From contig DATGIQ010000668.1 of NCBI GenBank assembly GCA_035295665.1, positions 1-7,712 on the forward strand: a DNA stretch of 7,712 nt. Direction: 5' to 3'. The notes beneath the pieces are model-generated. The model was not told the origin of the DNA. It did no database searches and saw only the letters and a list, made by a program, of their open reading frames with translations. The translations under genes were made by a program, and so were the position numbers. Shown one piece after another: positions 1-5,353 of the stretch. The first letter of the stretch is position 1. The number at the start of each line of letters is the position of its first letter. Origin of the DNA: DATGIQ01 sp035295665 (lineage in GTDB: Bacteria; Planctomycetota; Planctomycetia; Gemmatales; Gemmataceae).

Positions 1-897
1 GGCCGGTTTTTGCCGCTTCGGGACGTCGAGATCTTCCTCGGAGAGTTCGAACGGCTCCGTGGTCGGGGTCGGTCTCGGCTGAGGCTTCTTGGGTCGAACG
101 ACTTCTTCCGCTCTCTTCAGCTCGGCATCGAGATCGATTTCCTCGGTAAGGAAGGAGTCCTCGGGCGCTTTTTCGCCGCGCCCGCTCCGTCGACTCGGGG
201 ATTCGAGACGAACGTCGCTGTCGGAGGATGTTTTCATTGGCGTAGCACCGAGGGGCGCGCTTTCGTCATCGTGGTCGGGTGTCAAGCGCACAGGGCTTTG
301 CGGGCCCGGATCCATCGGCACGAGCTTGGCCCCGCTGTCGGCCTTGGGGCCGGGAGTCTTCCGCTTTTCCGACTTGGGGCTGGCCGAATCGTCCACGAGC
401 TTGATATCGCTATCGCTGCTGACCTCGAAAACCACGTTGCTGCCATCGGGCACCAGCCGGACATCGCTGTCGCTGCCGGGCTTGGGCGTCGGGCTTTTCG
501 AGCCGGGCTTTTTGGGATCGCTCTTGCCGCCGCTCTTGGAGCTGGCCGCAGCAGCCACGGCTCGACCTTCGGCACCGAGATCTTGTCCCAGATCGAGCTG
601 TTCGGTGGCGTCTCCCAGCTCGAAATGAAACACGCCCTCATCTTTGGGTTCGGGGCTGCTGCGTGCCGTGGGCGTATCGTGCGGTTGAGGCCGCGGGGCT
701 TCGCCGAGTGGGAGATCGGGATTGCTCCCCTGTCCACGGCGGCGGGCCAACTCTTCGATATCTTGCGTACGGAACCGCCAGGTGCCGCGGTCGGCAAAAG
801 CCCGAACTTCCCGTCGTTGGGCCATGTGGCTCAAGTCTTCGGATGCCATGCCCAAAATGCGGGCGGCCTCTTCCAGCGTGTAATACCCTTGTACCAT
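1..897 (-). CDS. Excisionase/MerR-like helix-turn-helix protein with long repetitive tail (C-terminus beyond window)
   Basis: The frame is open from an ATG at 897 to the left edge, giving 299 visible residues and no stop. An AGGA Shine-Dalgarno lies about 8 nt upstream of the ATG. Residues 5-54 (beginning YYTLEEAARILGM, with a DRGTWRF wing and ending QDIEELARRR) match the excisionase/MerR-type winged helix-turn-helix pattern, in which an N-terminal Tyr-Thr-Leu-Glu-Glu-Ala-Ala helix starts the fold. The rest is low-complexity and probably disordered: Pro-rich (58-84), acidic FHFELGDATEQLDLG (90-104), Lys/Ser/Gly/Pro (119-141), then five degenerate SDSDVRL-type units (142-233), a helical acidic patch (246-266) and EPFELSEEDLDV (281-292). 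The fold suggests DNA or protein binding. The tail could be an interaction platform or the cytoplasmic linker of a longer protein. No function is assigned. Confident in the gene and fold, not in the role. Confidence 0.85.
   Translation of the reverse strand, partial: MVQGYYTLEEAARILGMASEDLSHMAQRREVRAFADRGTWRFRTQDIEELARRRGQGSNPDLPLGEAPRPQPHDTPTARSSPEPKDEGVFHFELGDATEQLDLGQDLGAEGRAVAAAASSKSGGKSDPKKPGSKSPTPKPGSDSDVRLVPDGSNVVFEVSSDSDIKLVDDSASPKSEKRKTPGPKADSGAKLVPMDPGPQSPVRLTPDHDDESAPLGATPMKTSSDSDVRLESPSRRSGRGEKAPEDSFLTEEIDLDAELKRAEEVVRPKKPQPRPTPTTEPFELSEEDLDVPKRQKPA
199..474 (-). repeat. Region encoding degenerate SDSDVRL peptide repeats
   Basis: Residues 142-233 of the helix-turn-helix protein contain SDSDVRLV (142), SDSDIKLV (161), DSGAKLV (187), SPVRLTPD (201) and SDSDVRLE (225). 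The consensus is S-D-S-D-[VI]-[RK]-L, often followed by V-P-D or V-D-D. Spacings of roughly 14-25 residues are irregular, so this is a linear-motif array rather than a folded tandem domain. Confidence 0.7.
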
Positions 898-1007
898 GGC
901 TTTTTCCTGCTTCCCCGACCCGGGGTGTATGGGTTTGTGCGGTAATTCAGAAAGGGTCGCAACGGAGCCCGGACCAATTCCCCAGGCTCGCTATCTCACC
1001 AACATCG

Positions 1008-1035
1008 ATTGTAAACCACTGTCTCTTGAATGCAA
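1008..1035 (-). promoter_or_regulatory. Candidate promoter for the helix-turn-helix gene
   Basis: On the minus strand, TTGCAT (1035-1030) and TACAAT (1013-1008) are separated by 16 bp, a fair match to a housekeeping -35/-10 pair. It would start transcription near 1001 and leave a leader of about 100 nt before the ATG at 897. Found by eye only. It shows that the gene may be transcribed separately from the racemase-like gene 233 bp upstream. Confidence 0.35.
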
Positions 1036-1105
1036 GGCAGGTTGCGGGGTTTCAGGTCGGTTGTCCGAACGGAGTTGTAGCAAACGGGACAAATGCACCA
1101 GGGCT

Positions 1106-1128
1106 GCCGATTCCTCGGGAGAATTGGC
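1106..1128 (-). terminator. Weak hairpin just after the racemase-like gene
   Basis: The arms GCCAATTC and GAATCGGC (minus strand) flank a 7-nt loop, with one C-A mismatch in the transcript, beginning 3 nt after the stop codon at 1131. The position suits a terminator, but no U-run follows, so this may be only a stabilising 3' hairpin. Confidence 0.25.
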
Positions 1129-1130
1129 TC

Positions 1131-2408
1131 TTAGGAACCATGCTCGGTGTGCAAGGGAGGCAGGTTCCCCCCGGCCTCAAATGTCAGATCCGTGGCAGAG
1201 TCGCTCACGGCAAAGGTGTTGACCTTGTTGGGTTCCGCCAGGCAGGGTTCGGATATTTCCACGTCTTCCAAATGGAGGGTATTGCGGATACGCAGGATTC
1301 GTGCGTCTTGGGACTGGCGGGTGCCGAGGATGGCCAATGCCGCATCTAGCACCTCGCGGTCGGTATCAAAGTGCACCGGCAAGTTGGCTCCTTCCGGATA
1401 GCCGGCGGTCAAGCAGTTGATAACGGTTGCCCGGTAATCCATGGCTCGGATGAGCCGGGTCGTCGTAAAGTCGGCATTGCCGATGCCGGTGGCGTTGCCG
1501 TGGGTCCGCTCTGACAGCCCGCGCACGAAAATATGGCGCATGGCAGGTTGATCTTCGGGAGCCGGCGCCGTGCGGAAAGCCCGCTTGCGGCCGACGACAT
1601 TGGTATCCATTCCCGAACCGCTGATATCCTTGCCGATTTCATCGACGATCAGCAAGTCGGCCTGGCGTAATGGGAGGCGGGCGAGCCAGCGTTTGGCCAG
1701 GAGGAGCATTTGTTCCTCACGGGACTCGAAATCTTCGGGGCGGACGCCTTCGATATGGGCGGTTTCCTCATAGGCATTTTCAACGAGTCCCAGGCCGAAC
1801 GCGATAGGGGCATGGGCCCGCACGGTTCGACTGATCGAGCGAACGACCTGGTCGAACGGGACTTCGAGGAGGATCCTGTGGTAGGCGAGGGCGCCGGCGT
1901 GTTTGCCCAGGCCGATCATCGTCATCTTGAGGAGCCCGCTTTCGATTGGGCCATGATACCCCGTATGTGGCTTGATGCGGCCGATGATGCCAATGTGGTC
2001 GGCTTCCGAAGCATGGCGATCCAGGACAACGGGGAAGCCTTCGCTGGTGGTGCCGAGCGACACGACCTCCATCGAGGCGCGAATGGGGACACCGACAAAT
2101 GCTTCGGTGATGCCATAGCTTTCGAGGATCTGCCGTTGTCCGTCGGCCGTGCCGCCGCCGTGGCTGCCCATGGCGGGAACCAGGAACGGGTGTGCGCCCA
2201 GGTCTTTGAGGAAGCTGGCAACGCTGCGGAGGATGAGGGGGATGTTGGCGATGCCGCGGCTCCCGGCGGTGAGGGCTACGGTTTGTCCCGGGCGAATGGT
2301 GCGGCCCAGATCGAGCGCATCGAGGGCCGTGCGAACGGCCAAGGGCACATTATCGATGCGTTGTCTGGCAAATTGTTGGCGAATTCGCAGCATCTTTGGA
2401 TAGCGCAT
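1131..2408 (-). CDS. Lactate-racemase-domain (DUF2088/LarA N-terminal-like) protein
   Basis: A 425-residue protein, close to the usual length of LarA-type proteins. The start chosen is the ATG at 2408 because AGGAG (2416-2420) lies 7 nt upstream; an in-frame ATG at 2453 would add 15 residues but lacks this support. Motifs in order are TAGSRGI (47-53), PAMGSHGGG (78-86), GRIKPHTGYHG (143-153), ESGLLKMTMIGLGKHAGA (156-173) and AYHRILLE (175-182). In Lactobacillus LarA, nickel-pincer cofactor binding and catalysis use an Arg, several His and a Lys in the matching blocks. R51, H83, H148, K161 or K169, and H177 are plausible counterparts, by eye. LarA itself racemises D-/L-lactate, but homologues act on other 2-hydroxy acids, so the substrate is unknown. 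No larB/larC/larE cofactor genes are in the window. Family assignment is fairly firm; activity is inferred. Confidence 0.85.
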   Translation of the reverse strand: MRYPKMLRIRQQFARQRIDNVPLAVRTALDALDLGRTIRPGQTVALTAGSRGIANIPLILRSVASFLKDLGAHPFLVPAMGSHGGGTADGQRQILESYGITEAFVGVPIRASMEVVSLGTTSEGFPVVLDRHASEADHIGIIGRIKPHTGYHGPIESGLLKMTMIGLGKHAGALAYHRILLEVPFDQVVRSISRTVRAHAPIAFGLGLVENAYEETAHIEGVRPEDFESREEQMLLLAKRWLARLPLRQADLLIVDEIGKDISGSGMDTNVVGRKRAFRTAPAPEDQPAMRHIFVRGLSERTHGNATGIGNADFTTTRLIRAMDYRATVINCLTAGYPEGANLPVHFDTDREVLDAALAILGTRQSQDARILRIRNTLHLEDVEISEPCLAEPNKVNTFAVSDSATDLTFEAGGNLPPLHTEHGS

Positions 2409-2415
2409 AGCGATA

Positions 2416-2420
2416 CTCCT
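2416..2420 (-). promoter_or_regulatory. Ribosome binding site fixing the start of the racemase-like gene
   Basis: AGGAG on the minus strand, 7 nt before the ATG at 2408. It favours this start over the in-frame ATG at 2453. Confidence 0.7.
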
Positions 2421-2561
2421 GAAAGCCCGGTCCACGGGAACAGGCTTGGGCATCCCCTACAGCAGGGCGCGCAGAGCAATCGCGCCGGTGGATGGACGAT
2501 CCTATGGTATCCGAGATTGGCACGGGACACCATGTAATTATGAAAAATGCAGGTTGTCGGT

Positions 2562-2592
2562 CGGACAGGCCGAGCCTCTTGCGGGCTGTCCG
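2562..2592. repeat. Inverted repeat upstream of tRNA-Asp
   Basis: CGGACAG (2562-2568) and CTGTCCG (2586-2592) form 7 bp. After a single mismatch, CCG/CGG adds 3 bp inside. It lies in the gene-free stretch between the racemase-like gene and the tRNA and has no U-run on either strand. Role unknown. Confidence 0.45.
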
Positions 2593-2607
2593 GCTCCTTT
2601 ATATATT
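2579..2607 (+). promoter_or_regulatory. Candidate tRNA-Asp promoter
   Basis: TTGCGG (2579-2584) and TATATT (2602-2607) are 17 bp apart. The -10 box is one base from consensus and the -35 box is weak. A start near 2614 would give about 40 nt of 5' leader before the mature tRNA at 2656, which is normal for RNase P processing. The AT-rich core may also serve the minus-strand gene, with TTGCCC at 2626-2621, but that spacing (15 bp) is poor. Confidence 0.4.
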
Positions 2608-2622
2608 GGCCTACGGAGCCGG
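2590..2622. repeat. Inverted repeat around an AT-rich core
   Basis: Perfect 8-bp arms CCGGCTCC (2590-2597) and GGAGCCGG (2615-2622) flank a 17-nt centre containing TATATATT. The core coincides with the candidate -10 box of the tRNA promoter, so the repeat could be an operator or simply a cruciform-prone promoter spacer. It shares 3 bases with the preceding inverted repeat, so both hairpins cannot form fully at once. Confidence 0.5.
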
Positions 2623-2655
2623 GCAAATAGACTTGGCAGGTGGAACGGGTCGTTT

Positions 2656-2729
<74 letters not shown>

Positions 2730-2739
2730 TTAAACAGAG

Positions 2740-2768
2740 GTAGCCGCAAGATAAGAACTTGCGGCTAC
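2740..2768. repeat. Perfect 11-bp hairpin just after the tRNA
   Basis: GTAGCCGCAAG (2740-2750) and CTTGCGGCTAC (2758-2768) flank a 7-nt A-rich loop, 10 nt after the tRNA 3' end. The position suggests a terminator or 3' processing structure for the tRNA transcript, but the following bases (TGTCGTTTC) are a poor U-tract. A recombination site next to the tRNA is another possibility. Confidence 0.6.
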
Positions 2769-2802
2769 TGTCGTTTCAAGGACATAACAAGTGGCAAATC
2801 GG

Positions 2803-2823
2803 TTTGGCAACAATTTGGCAACA
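2803..2823. repeat. Tandem 10-bp direct repeat TTTGGCAACA
   Basis: TTTGGCAACA occurs at 2803-2812 and again at 2814-2823, one base apart, so the period is 11 bp and both copies face the same side of the helix. A partial TGGCAAA lies just upstream (2792-2798). Tandem 10-mers at helical spacing resemble protein-binding sites, for example integrase arm-type sites, but no cognate protein is in the window. The rest of 2769-2894 holds no gene or other signal that I can support. Confidence 0.5.
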
Positions 2824-2894
2824 CTTCACGGGTGGCGTTGCAGTCGTATTGCTGGGGGGGCATCTGGGGACAACGGAAATGCCCGTGAGCCGTC

Positions 2895-3293
2895 TCAGGC
2901 GTGCTTTTCCCTCGGGCCAGAGCGCCGCTTTGCGGCACTCTTCGCCTTCCTGGCCCCGGCCATTCCGATACGGGCGACGGCTGCCTTGAGTTGGTCGGCG
3001 ACCCAGGCATTGAGGCTCTTGCCCGAAAGGCTGGCGGCCAGATTGACCTGCCGGTGAAGCTCGGGCGGAATGCGCGTCACGAACTGGCCGGAGAAGGGTT
3101 TGTCGGGCTCCTCGCCGCGCGACGCACAGAACGCAAGATAGTCGTCCACGGATTCCTGAAATGCCTTCTTGAGTTCAGCAACGCTCTTGCCCTGGAAGGT
3201 GATGACATCGCGCGTGTTGATGACCTCGCCGTGGAAGATCCCCGCTTCGTCGTCGAATTCAACCTTCCCGATGTATCCCTTGTACTCCATCAT
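2895..3293 (-). CDS. hicB: HicB-family antitoxin with C-terminal ribbon-helix-helix
   Basis: A 132-residue antitoxin partner of the adjacent toxin. Residues 3-60 have the HicB partial RNase H-like fold: YKGYIGKVEFDDEAGIFHGEV, then DVITFQGKSVAELKKAFQESVDDYL. Residues 67-107 (FSGQFVTRIPPELHRQVNLA through SLNAWVADQLKAAV) are an Arc/MetJ-type ribbon-helix-helix DNA-binding segment. The tail from 108 is Lys/Arg-rich and may add nonspecific DNA or RNA contacts. The start at 3293 overlaps the toxin stop as ATGA, and AGGAG lies 7 nt upstream; ATG at 3290 is an alternative start. HicB proteins neutralise HicA by direct binding and repress their own operon through the DNA-binding domain, which fits the palindrome at 3555-3577. 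The order is toxin then antitoxin, as usual for hicAB. Confidence 0.9.
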   Translation of the reverse strand: MMEYKGYIGKVEFDDEAGIFHGEVINTRDVITFQGKSVAELKKAFQESVDDYLAFCASRGEEPDKPFSGQFVTRIPPELHRQVNLAASLSGKSLNAWVADQLKAAVARIGMAGARKAKSAAKRRSGPREKHA

Positions 3294-3544
3294 GGCGTCA
3301 CTCCTGCCTCTGCCAGGAACCGCCGCATCGAGCGGACGGCTCCCTTGTCGGTTTCCTTTTGCGGATGGGGCCGGTGAAAAACGGCCCGCACACCGTTCAG
3401 TGCGATTCGGACCCGTGATCCCTGGCCCTCGGTGATCTCGGCACCGGCCGCGTCGAGCATGGCTTCGATGTCCCGCCAAGGGATATTGGACCTGACGGGA
3501 TCGTCGAAAACCGCTTCCAGCGTGCGTCGGTGCTTCTGATTCAT
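3290..3544 (-). CDS. hicA: HicA-family mRNA interferase toxin
   Basis: 84 residues from the ATG at 3544; a GAGGA lies 4 nt upstream. The sequence (MNQKHRRTLEAVF, then IPWRDIEAMLDAAGAEI, GQGSRVRIALNGVRAVFHRPHPQKE, and RSMRRFLAEAGV) has the double-stranded-RNA-binding-like HicA layout: helix, three strands, helix. HicA toxins cleave mRNA and tmRNA on or off the ribosome and cause growth arrest until HicB binds them. The usual G-S-H catalytic block reads G-S-R here (42-44). The conserved histidines are instead H57 and H60 in FHRPHP, a pattern I associate with a longer HicA subfamily. Activity therefore likely depends on those histidines or may be altered. An in-frame ATG at 3583 would cross the promoter and is rejected. 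The gene is translationally coupled to hicB. Confidence 0.9.
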   Translation of the reverse strand: MNQKHRRTLEAVFDDPVRSNIPWRDIEAMLDAAGAEITEGQGSRVRIALNGVRAVFHRPHPQKETDKGAVRSMRRFLAEAGVTP

Positions 3545-3554
3545 CCTGTCCTCT

Positions 3555-3577
3555 ATAGTATCACAGAATGATACTAT
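3555..3577. promoter_or_regulatory. Palindromic operator of the hicAB operon
   Basis: Perfect 9-bp arms ATAGTATCA (3555-3563) and TGATACTAT (3569-3577) with a 5-bp spacer. It fills the space between the -35 box and the end of the -10 box, so a bound HicB dimer would block RNA polymerase. Autorepression by the ribbon-helix-helix antitoxin is typical of such operons. Confidence 0.75.
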
Positions 3578-3583
3578 GGTCAA
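3555..3583 (-). promoter_or_regulatory. hicAB promoter
   Basis: On the minus strand, TTGACC (3583-3578) and TACTAT (3560-3555) are exactly 17 bp apart, four or more matches to consensus in each box. The predicted start falls near 3548, only a few bases before the hicA ATG at 3544, so the toxin message would be leaderless or nearly so unless another promoter is used. Confidence 0.6.
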
Positions 3584-3631
3584 CGCTAAAGAACGGGTCG
3601 GCCGTCTCCCTCGTCACCTTTCGCCTAGCTA

Positions 3632-3793
3632 TCATGCCTCGTCCGGCAGCTGACCGACGGAAAGAGCTTCGAGCCATTGCTCCGCTTCGGCCTCGCGGCC
3701 GCTGTCGGTGGCCATTTCGGCATACGCTGCCGAGAGGCTCCCGATGCAGGGAAACTCCGGTCTTGGATGGGATGTGGTCGGTTTTGTGGTCAT
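3632..3793 (-). CDS. Small acidic hypothetical protein
   Basis: 53 residues from the ATG at 3793. AGGA (3800-3803) lies 6 nt upstream of it; an earlier ATG at 3799 sits too close to this site. The protein opens MTTKPTTSHPRPEFP, then forms an amphipathic acidic helix (SAAYAEMATDSGREAEAEQWLEAL) and ends VGQLPDEA. Third codon positions are GC-rich like real genes here. Its stop overlaps a second ATG (ATGA, 3635-3632) that opens only 24 codons and ends inside the hicAB operator. That arrangement resembles the antitoxin half of a lost small toxin-antitoxin pair, but this is inference and I recognise no family. A perfect -35 hexamer TTGACA (3854-3849) lies upstream, without a good -10 box. A longer overlapping frame, 3561-3875, is less gene-like. 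Confidence 0.45.
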   Translation of the reverse strand: MTTKPTTSHPRPEFPCIGSLSAAYAEMATDSGREAEAEQWLEALSVGQLPDEA

Positions 3794-3930
3794 GGGCATT
3801 CCTGTCAGGTGTCTTTCGACAAAGGGAATGCCACGGGTCGGGTAGCGGTGTCAACCGGATAGTGGCACGATGCAATTCCCCGGCTCGGCCCGCAGACTTT
3901 CCTCAGCTCGACTGATGCAGATATTTGGAT

Positions 3931-3993
3931 GGCTGTCTGGGTGGTATGATGGGAGTTGACCTGACAACCCATCGTTACCACCCGAGGACAGCC
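3931..3993 (+). promoter_or_regulatory. Long hairpin covering the transposase ribosome binding site
   Basis: About 24 bp pair in four blocks: 3931-3937 with 3987-3993 (7 bp), 3939-3946 with 3976-3983 (8 bp), 3948-3953 with 3968-3973 (6 bp), and 3956-3958 with 3965-3967 (3 bp), leaving a 6-nt loop. The transposase Shine-Dalgarno GAGGA (3984-3988) lies in the 3' arm, partly in the small internal loop and partly paired. The TTG start at 3998 follows 4 nt after the hairpin. A -10-like TATGAT (3945-3950) lies in the 5' arm, so a transcript begun inside the IS would lack that arm, whereas read-through from outside would fold. Confidence 0.6.
3933..3948 (+). repeat. Candidate left terminal inverted repeat of the IS
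   Basis: CTGTCTGGGTGGTATG matches the reverse complement of 5288-5303 at 11 of 16 positions, best over the inner GGTATG. It also forms most of the 5' arm of the left-end hairpin. Confidence 0.35.
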
Positions 3994-3997
3994 TTCC

Positions 3998-5308
3998 TTG
4001 ATTCTACCCGCTTTGCCCGCCGAAGCAGCGCCGCTACTGTTGGCCCTTCAGCCTGCCTTCACGCAGCCGACCTGGCACCGCTTTACGCTCTTGATGGTGG
4101 CCGCCGTTCTCACCACGGGCCGGCGCACCATCGCCAACCTGCTCCGCACGGCCGGTCCGCTGGCCCCGGGCCACAAGACCAGCTACCAACGCGTTCTCTC
4201 GGCCGCCTCCTGGTCCGGGCTGCAGCTGGCCTGCCTCCTTACCGCCTTCATCCTGCGGTATCTCGTGCCCGACGGGATCGTCTGCCTGGTCGGTGATGAC
4301 ACCGTCGAGAGCCACCCCGGTCGCAAGGTCTACGGCAAGGCCCGGCATCGCGATCCCGTGCGCTCCAGCCACTCCTACACTGCCTGGCGGTATGGCCACC
4401 GATGGATCGTGCTCGCCGTCCTCGTGCGCTTCCCCTTTGCCAGCCGTCCGTGGGCCTTGCCGGTGCTCGTGGACCTCTACCGCTCCGAAGAGGAGAACGG
4501 TCGCCGCCAACGCCCGCATCGCACGCCCGCTCAGCTCATGTGCAGACTCCTCCGCTTGCTGTTGCTCCGCTTTCCCGATCGGAGCTTCGTGTTCGTGGGC
4601 GACGCCAGCTACGGCACGCATGAGACCGCCCGTTTCGTCTACCGCCATCGGAGCCGGCTGACCCTCGTCAGCAAACTCCATCCCGCAGCCAACCTGTTCA
4701 CGTCCCCGCCCCGCTACCGCGGCAAAGGACGACCGCGCGTGAAGGGTCGCCGGCTGCCCAAGCCCTGTGAGGCCGTGGCCCAAAGACGCCGTTTCGGCCG
4801 ACGCACGGTCGGCTGGTACGGCGGTGGCACGCGGCAGGTGCAAGTCGCCAGCGGCACCGGCCAGTGGTACAAGGCCGGCCGTGGCCTGGTGCCGTTGCGC
4901 GGGGTGTTCGTGCGGGACCGGCAGGGCACCCACCGTGACGAATACTTCTTCACCACCAACCCCACCCTGACGTCAGAGGCGGTCATTGGCTACTACACCG
5001 GGCGCTGGAACATCGAGCAGGGCTATCAGCAGATGAAGGAGGAATTGGGGCTGGACCATTTCGAGGGCCGCTCCTGGCGTGGTTTTCACCACCATGCCGC
5101 TCTGGTGCTGCTGGCCTATGGCTTTTTGGCCTTGGAACACCGGCGTGCCGCGGCAGCAGAGAAGCCGGTAAAAAAAAAGTCGGTACACCAAGCTGAGCTT
5201 GCCGGCCATTCGCCGGGCGCTGCAACAGCTTTTGGCGCCGCGTGCGCCGGATCGGTGCCCACACTGCCAGAAACCGCTTGGTATACCCATACCGACCTAA
5301 CGGAGTAG
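3998..5308 (+). CDS. IS701-like DDE transposase (436 aa in the genomic frame)
   Basis: The enzyme cuts and joins the element's DNA ends using an RNase H-like DDE catalytic core. The start is TTG at 3998, with GAGGA 9 nt upstream. The N-terminal helical region (1-90) includes TTGRRTIANLLR. The catalytic residues are read as D100 (in LVGDDTVESHPGRKVYG), D202 (in FVFVGDASYGT) and E340 (in YYTGRWNIEQGYQQMKEELG), followed by the typical HFEGRSWRGFHHH stretch. The family call rests on these motifs (DDE_5-like, IS701-like); IS4-type relatives are the alternative. After residue 390 the sequence enters a run of nine A residues (5170-5178). The genomic frame then encodes a tail with no family character and stops at 5308. 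Skipping one base gives an ending LPAIRRALQQLLAPR, then CPHCQKP, stopping at 5300, which looks like the true C-terminus. The copy may be frameshifted or use slippage. Confidence 0.9.
   Translation: MILPALPAEAAPLLLALQPAFTQPTWHRFTLLMVAAVLTTGRRTIANLLRTAGPLAPGHKTSYQRVLSAASWSGLQLACLLTAFILRYLVPDGIVCLVGDDTVESHPGRKVYGKARHRDPVRSSHSYTAWRYGHRWIVLAVLVRFPFASRPWALPVLVDLYRSEEENGRRQRPHRTPAQLMCRLLRLLLLRFPDRSFVFVGDASYGTHETARFVYRHRSRLTLVSKLHPAANLFTSPPRYRGKGRPRVKGRRLPKPCEAVAQRRRFGRRTVGWYGGGTRQVQVASGTGQWYKAGRGLVPLRGVFVRDRQGTHRDEYFFTTNPTLTSEAVIGYYTGRWNIEQGYQQMKEELGLDHFEGRSWRGFHHHAALVLLAYGFLALEHRRAAAAEKPVKKKSVHQAELAGHSPGAATAFGAACAGSVPTLPETAWYTHTDLTE
5170..5178 (+). other. A9 homopolymer: frameshift mutation or slippage site
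   Basis: Nine consecutive A residues inside the transposase gene, after codon 391. One A fewer (or two more) in the message joins the catalytic domain to the family-like C-terminal frame, which continues KKSRYTKLSLPAIRRAL and ends at 5300. Runs of nine A residues are long enough for RNA-polymerase slippage, which some IS elements use. A replication or sequencing indel would look the same. Confidence 0.6.
5288..5303 (-). repeat. Candidate right terminal inverted repeat of the IS
   Basis: On the minus strand this reads CCGTTAGGTCGGTATG, matching 3933-3948 at 11 of 16 positions. The stop codon of the alternative transposase frame (5298-5300) lies inside it, an economical layout common in IS elements. 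Confidence 0.35.
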
Positions 5309-5353
5309 TACTAAGGAAATGGTATCGGGTGGCGCTTCAATTGGGATGCGCGG

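Larger units (their letters stand above)
3931..5308 (+). mobile_element. IS701-like insertion sequence (ends approximate)
   Basis: A single-gene insertion sequence of about 1.37 kb, inverted in orientation to its neighbours. It carries a DDE transposase, a hairpin-forming left end and a weakly matching right end. Possible terminal repeats are 3933-3948 and 5288-5303 (11 of 16 bases identical after reverse complement). I could not find a convincing target-site duplication, so the exact borders are unknown. It lies between the small orphan gene and the 3' end of the surface-protein gene and interrupts neither. Confidence 0.7.

Noticed and set aside
10..945. 311-residue plus-strand open frame
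   Set aside because: Antisense shadow of the helix-turn-helix gene. The minus frame has the recognisable domain, an SD and low-complexity repeats.
1710..2537. 275-residue plus-strand open frame
   Set aside because: Antisense to the racemase-like gene, without domain character or a good start context.
3561..3875. 104-residue minus-strand open frame
   Set aside because: It crosses the hicAB operator and overlaps the better supported 53-residue frame. Only its last 24 codons, from an internal ATG, were kept as a possible remnant.
3855..3930. Additional genes between the small orphan gene and the IS
   Set aside because: No frame with a plausible start, SD or coding character. Only a lone -35-like TTGACA lies nearby, at 3849-3854 on the minus strand.
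4034..4933. 299-residue open frame on the minus strand
   Set aside because: It lies wholly antisense to the DDE transposase, whose motifs are clear. Its Gly/Ala/His-rich translation shows no family character and reflects GC-rich codon bias.
3925..5320. Target-site duplication of the IS
   Set aside because: I compared short flanks around the candidate ends and found no matching 4-8 bp pair. CTAA at 5311-5314 resembles an IS701-type target but has no partner on the left.
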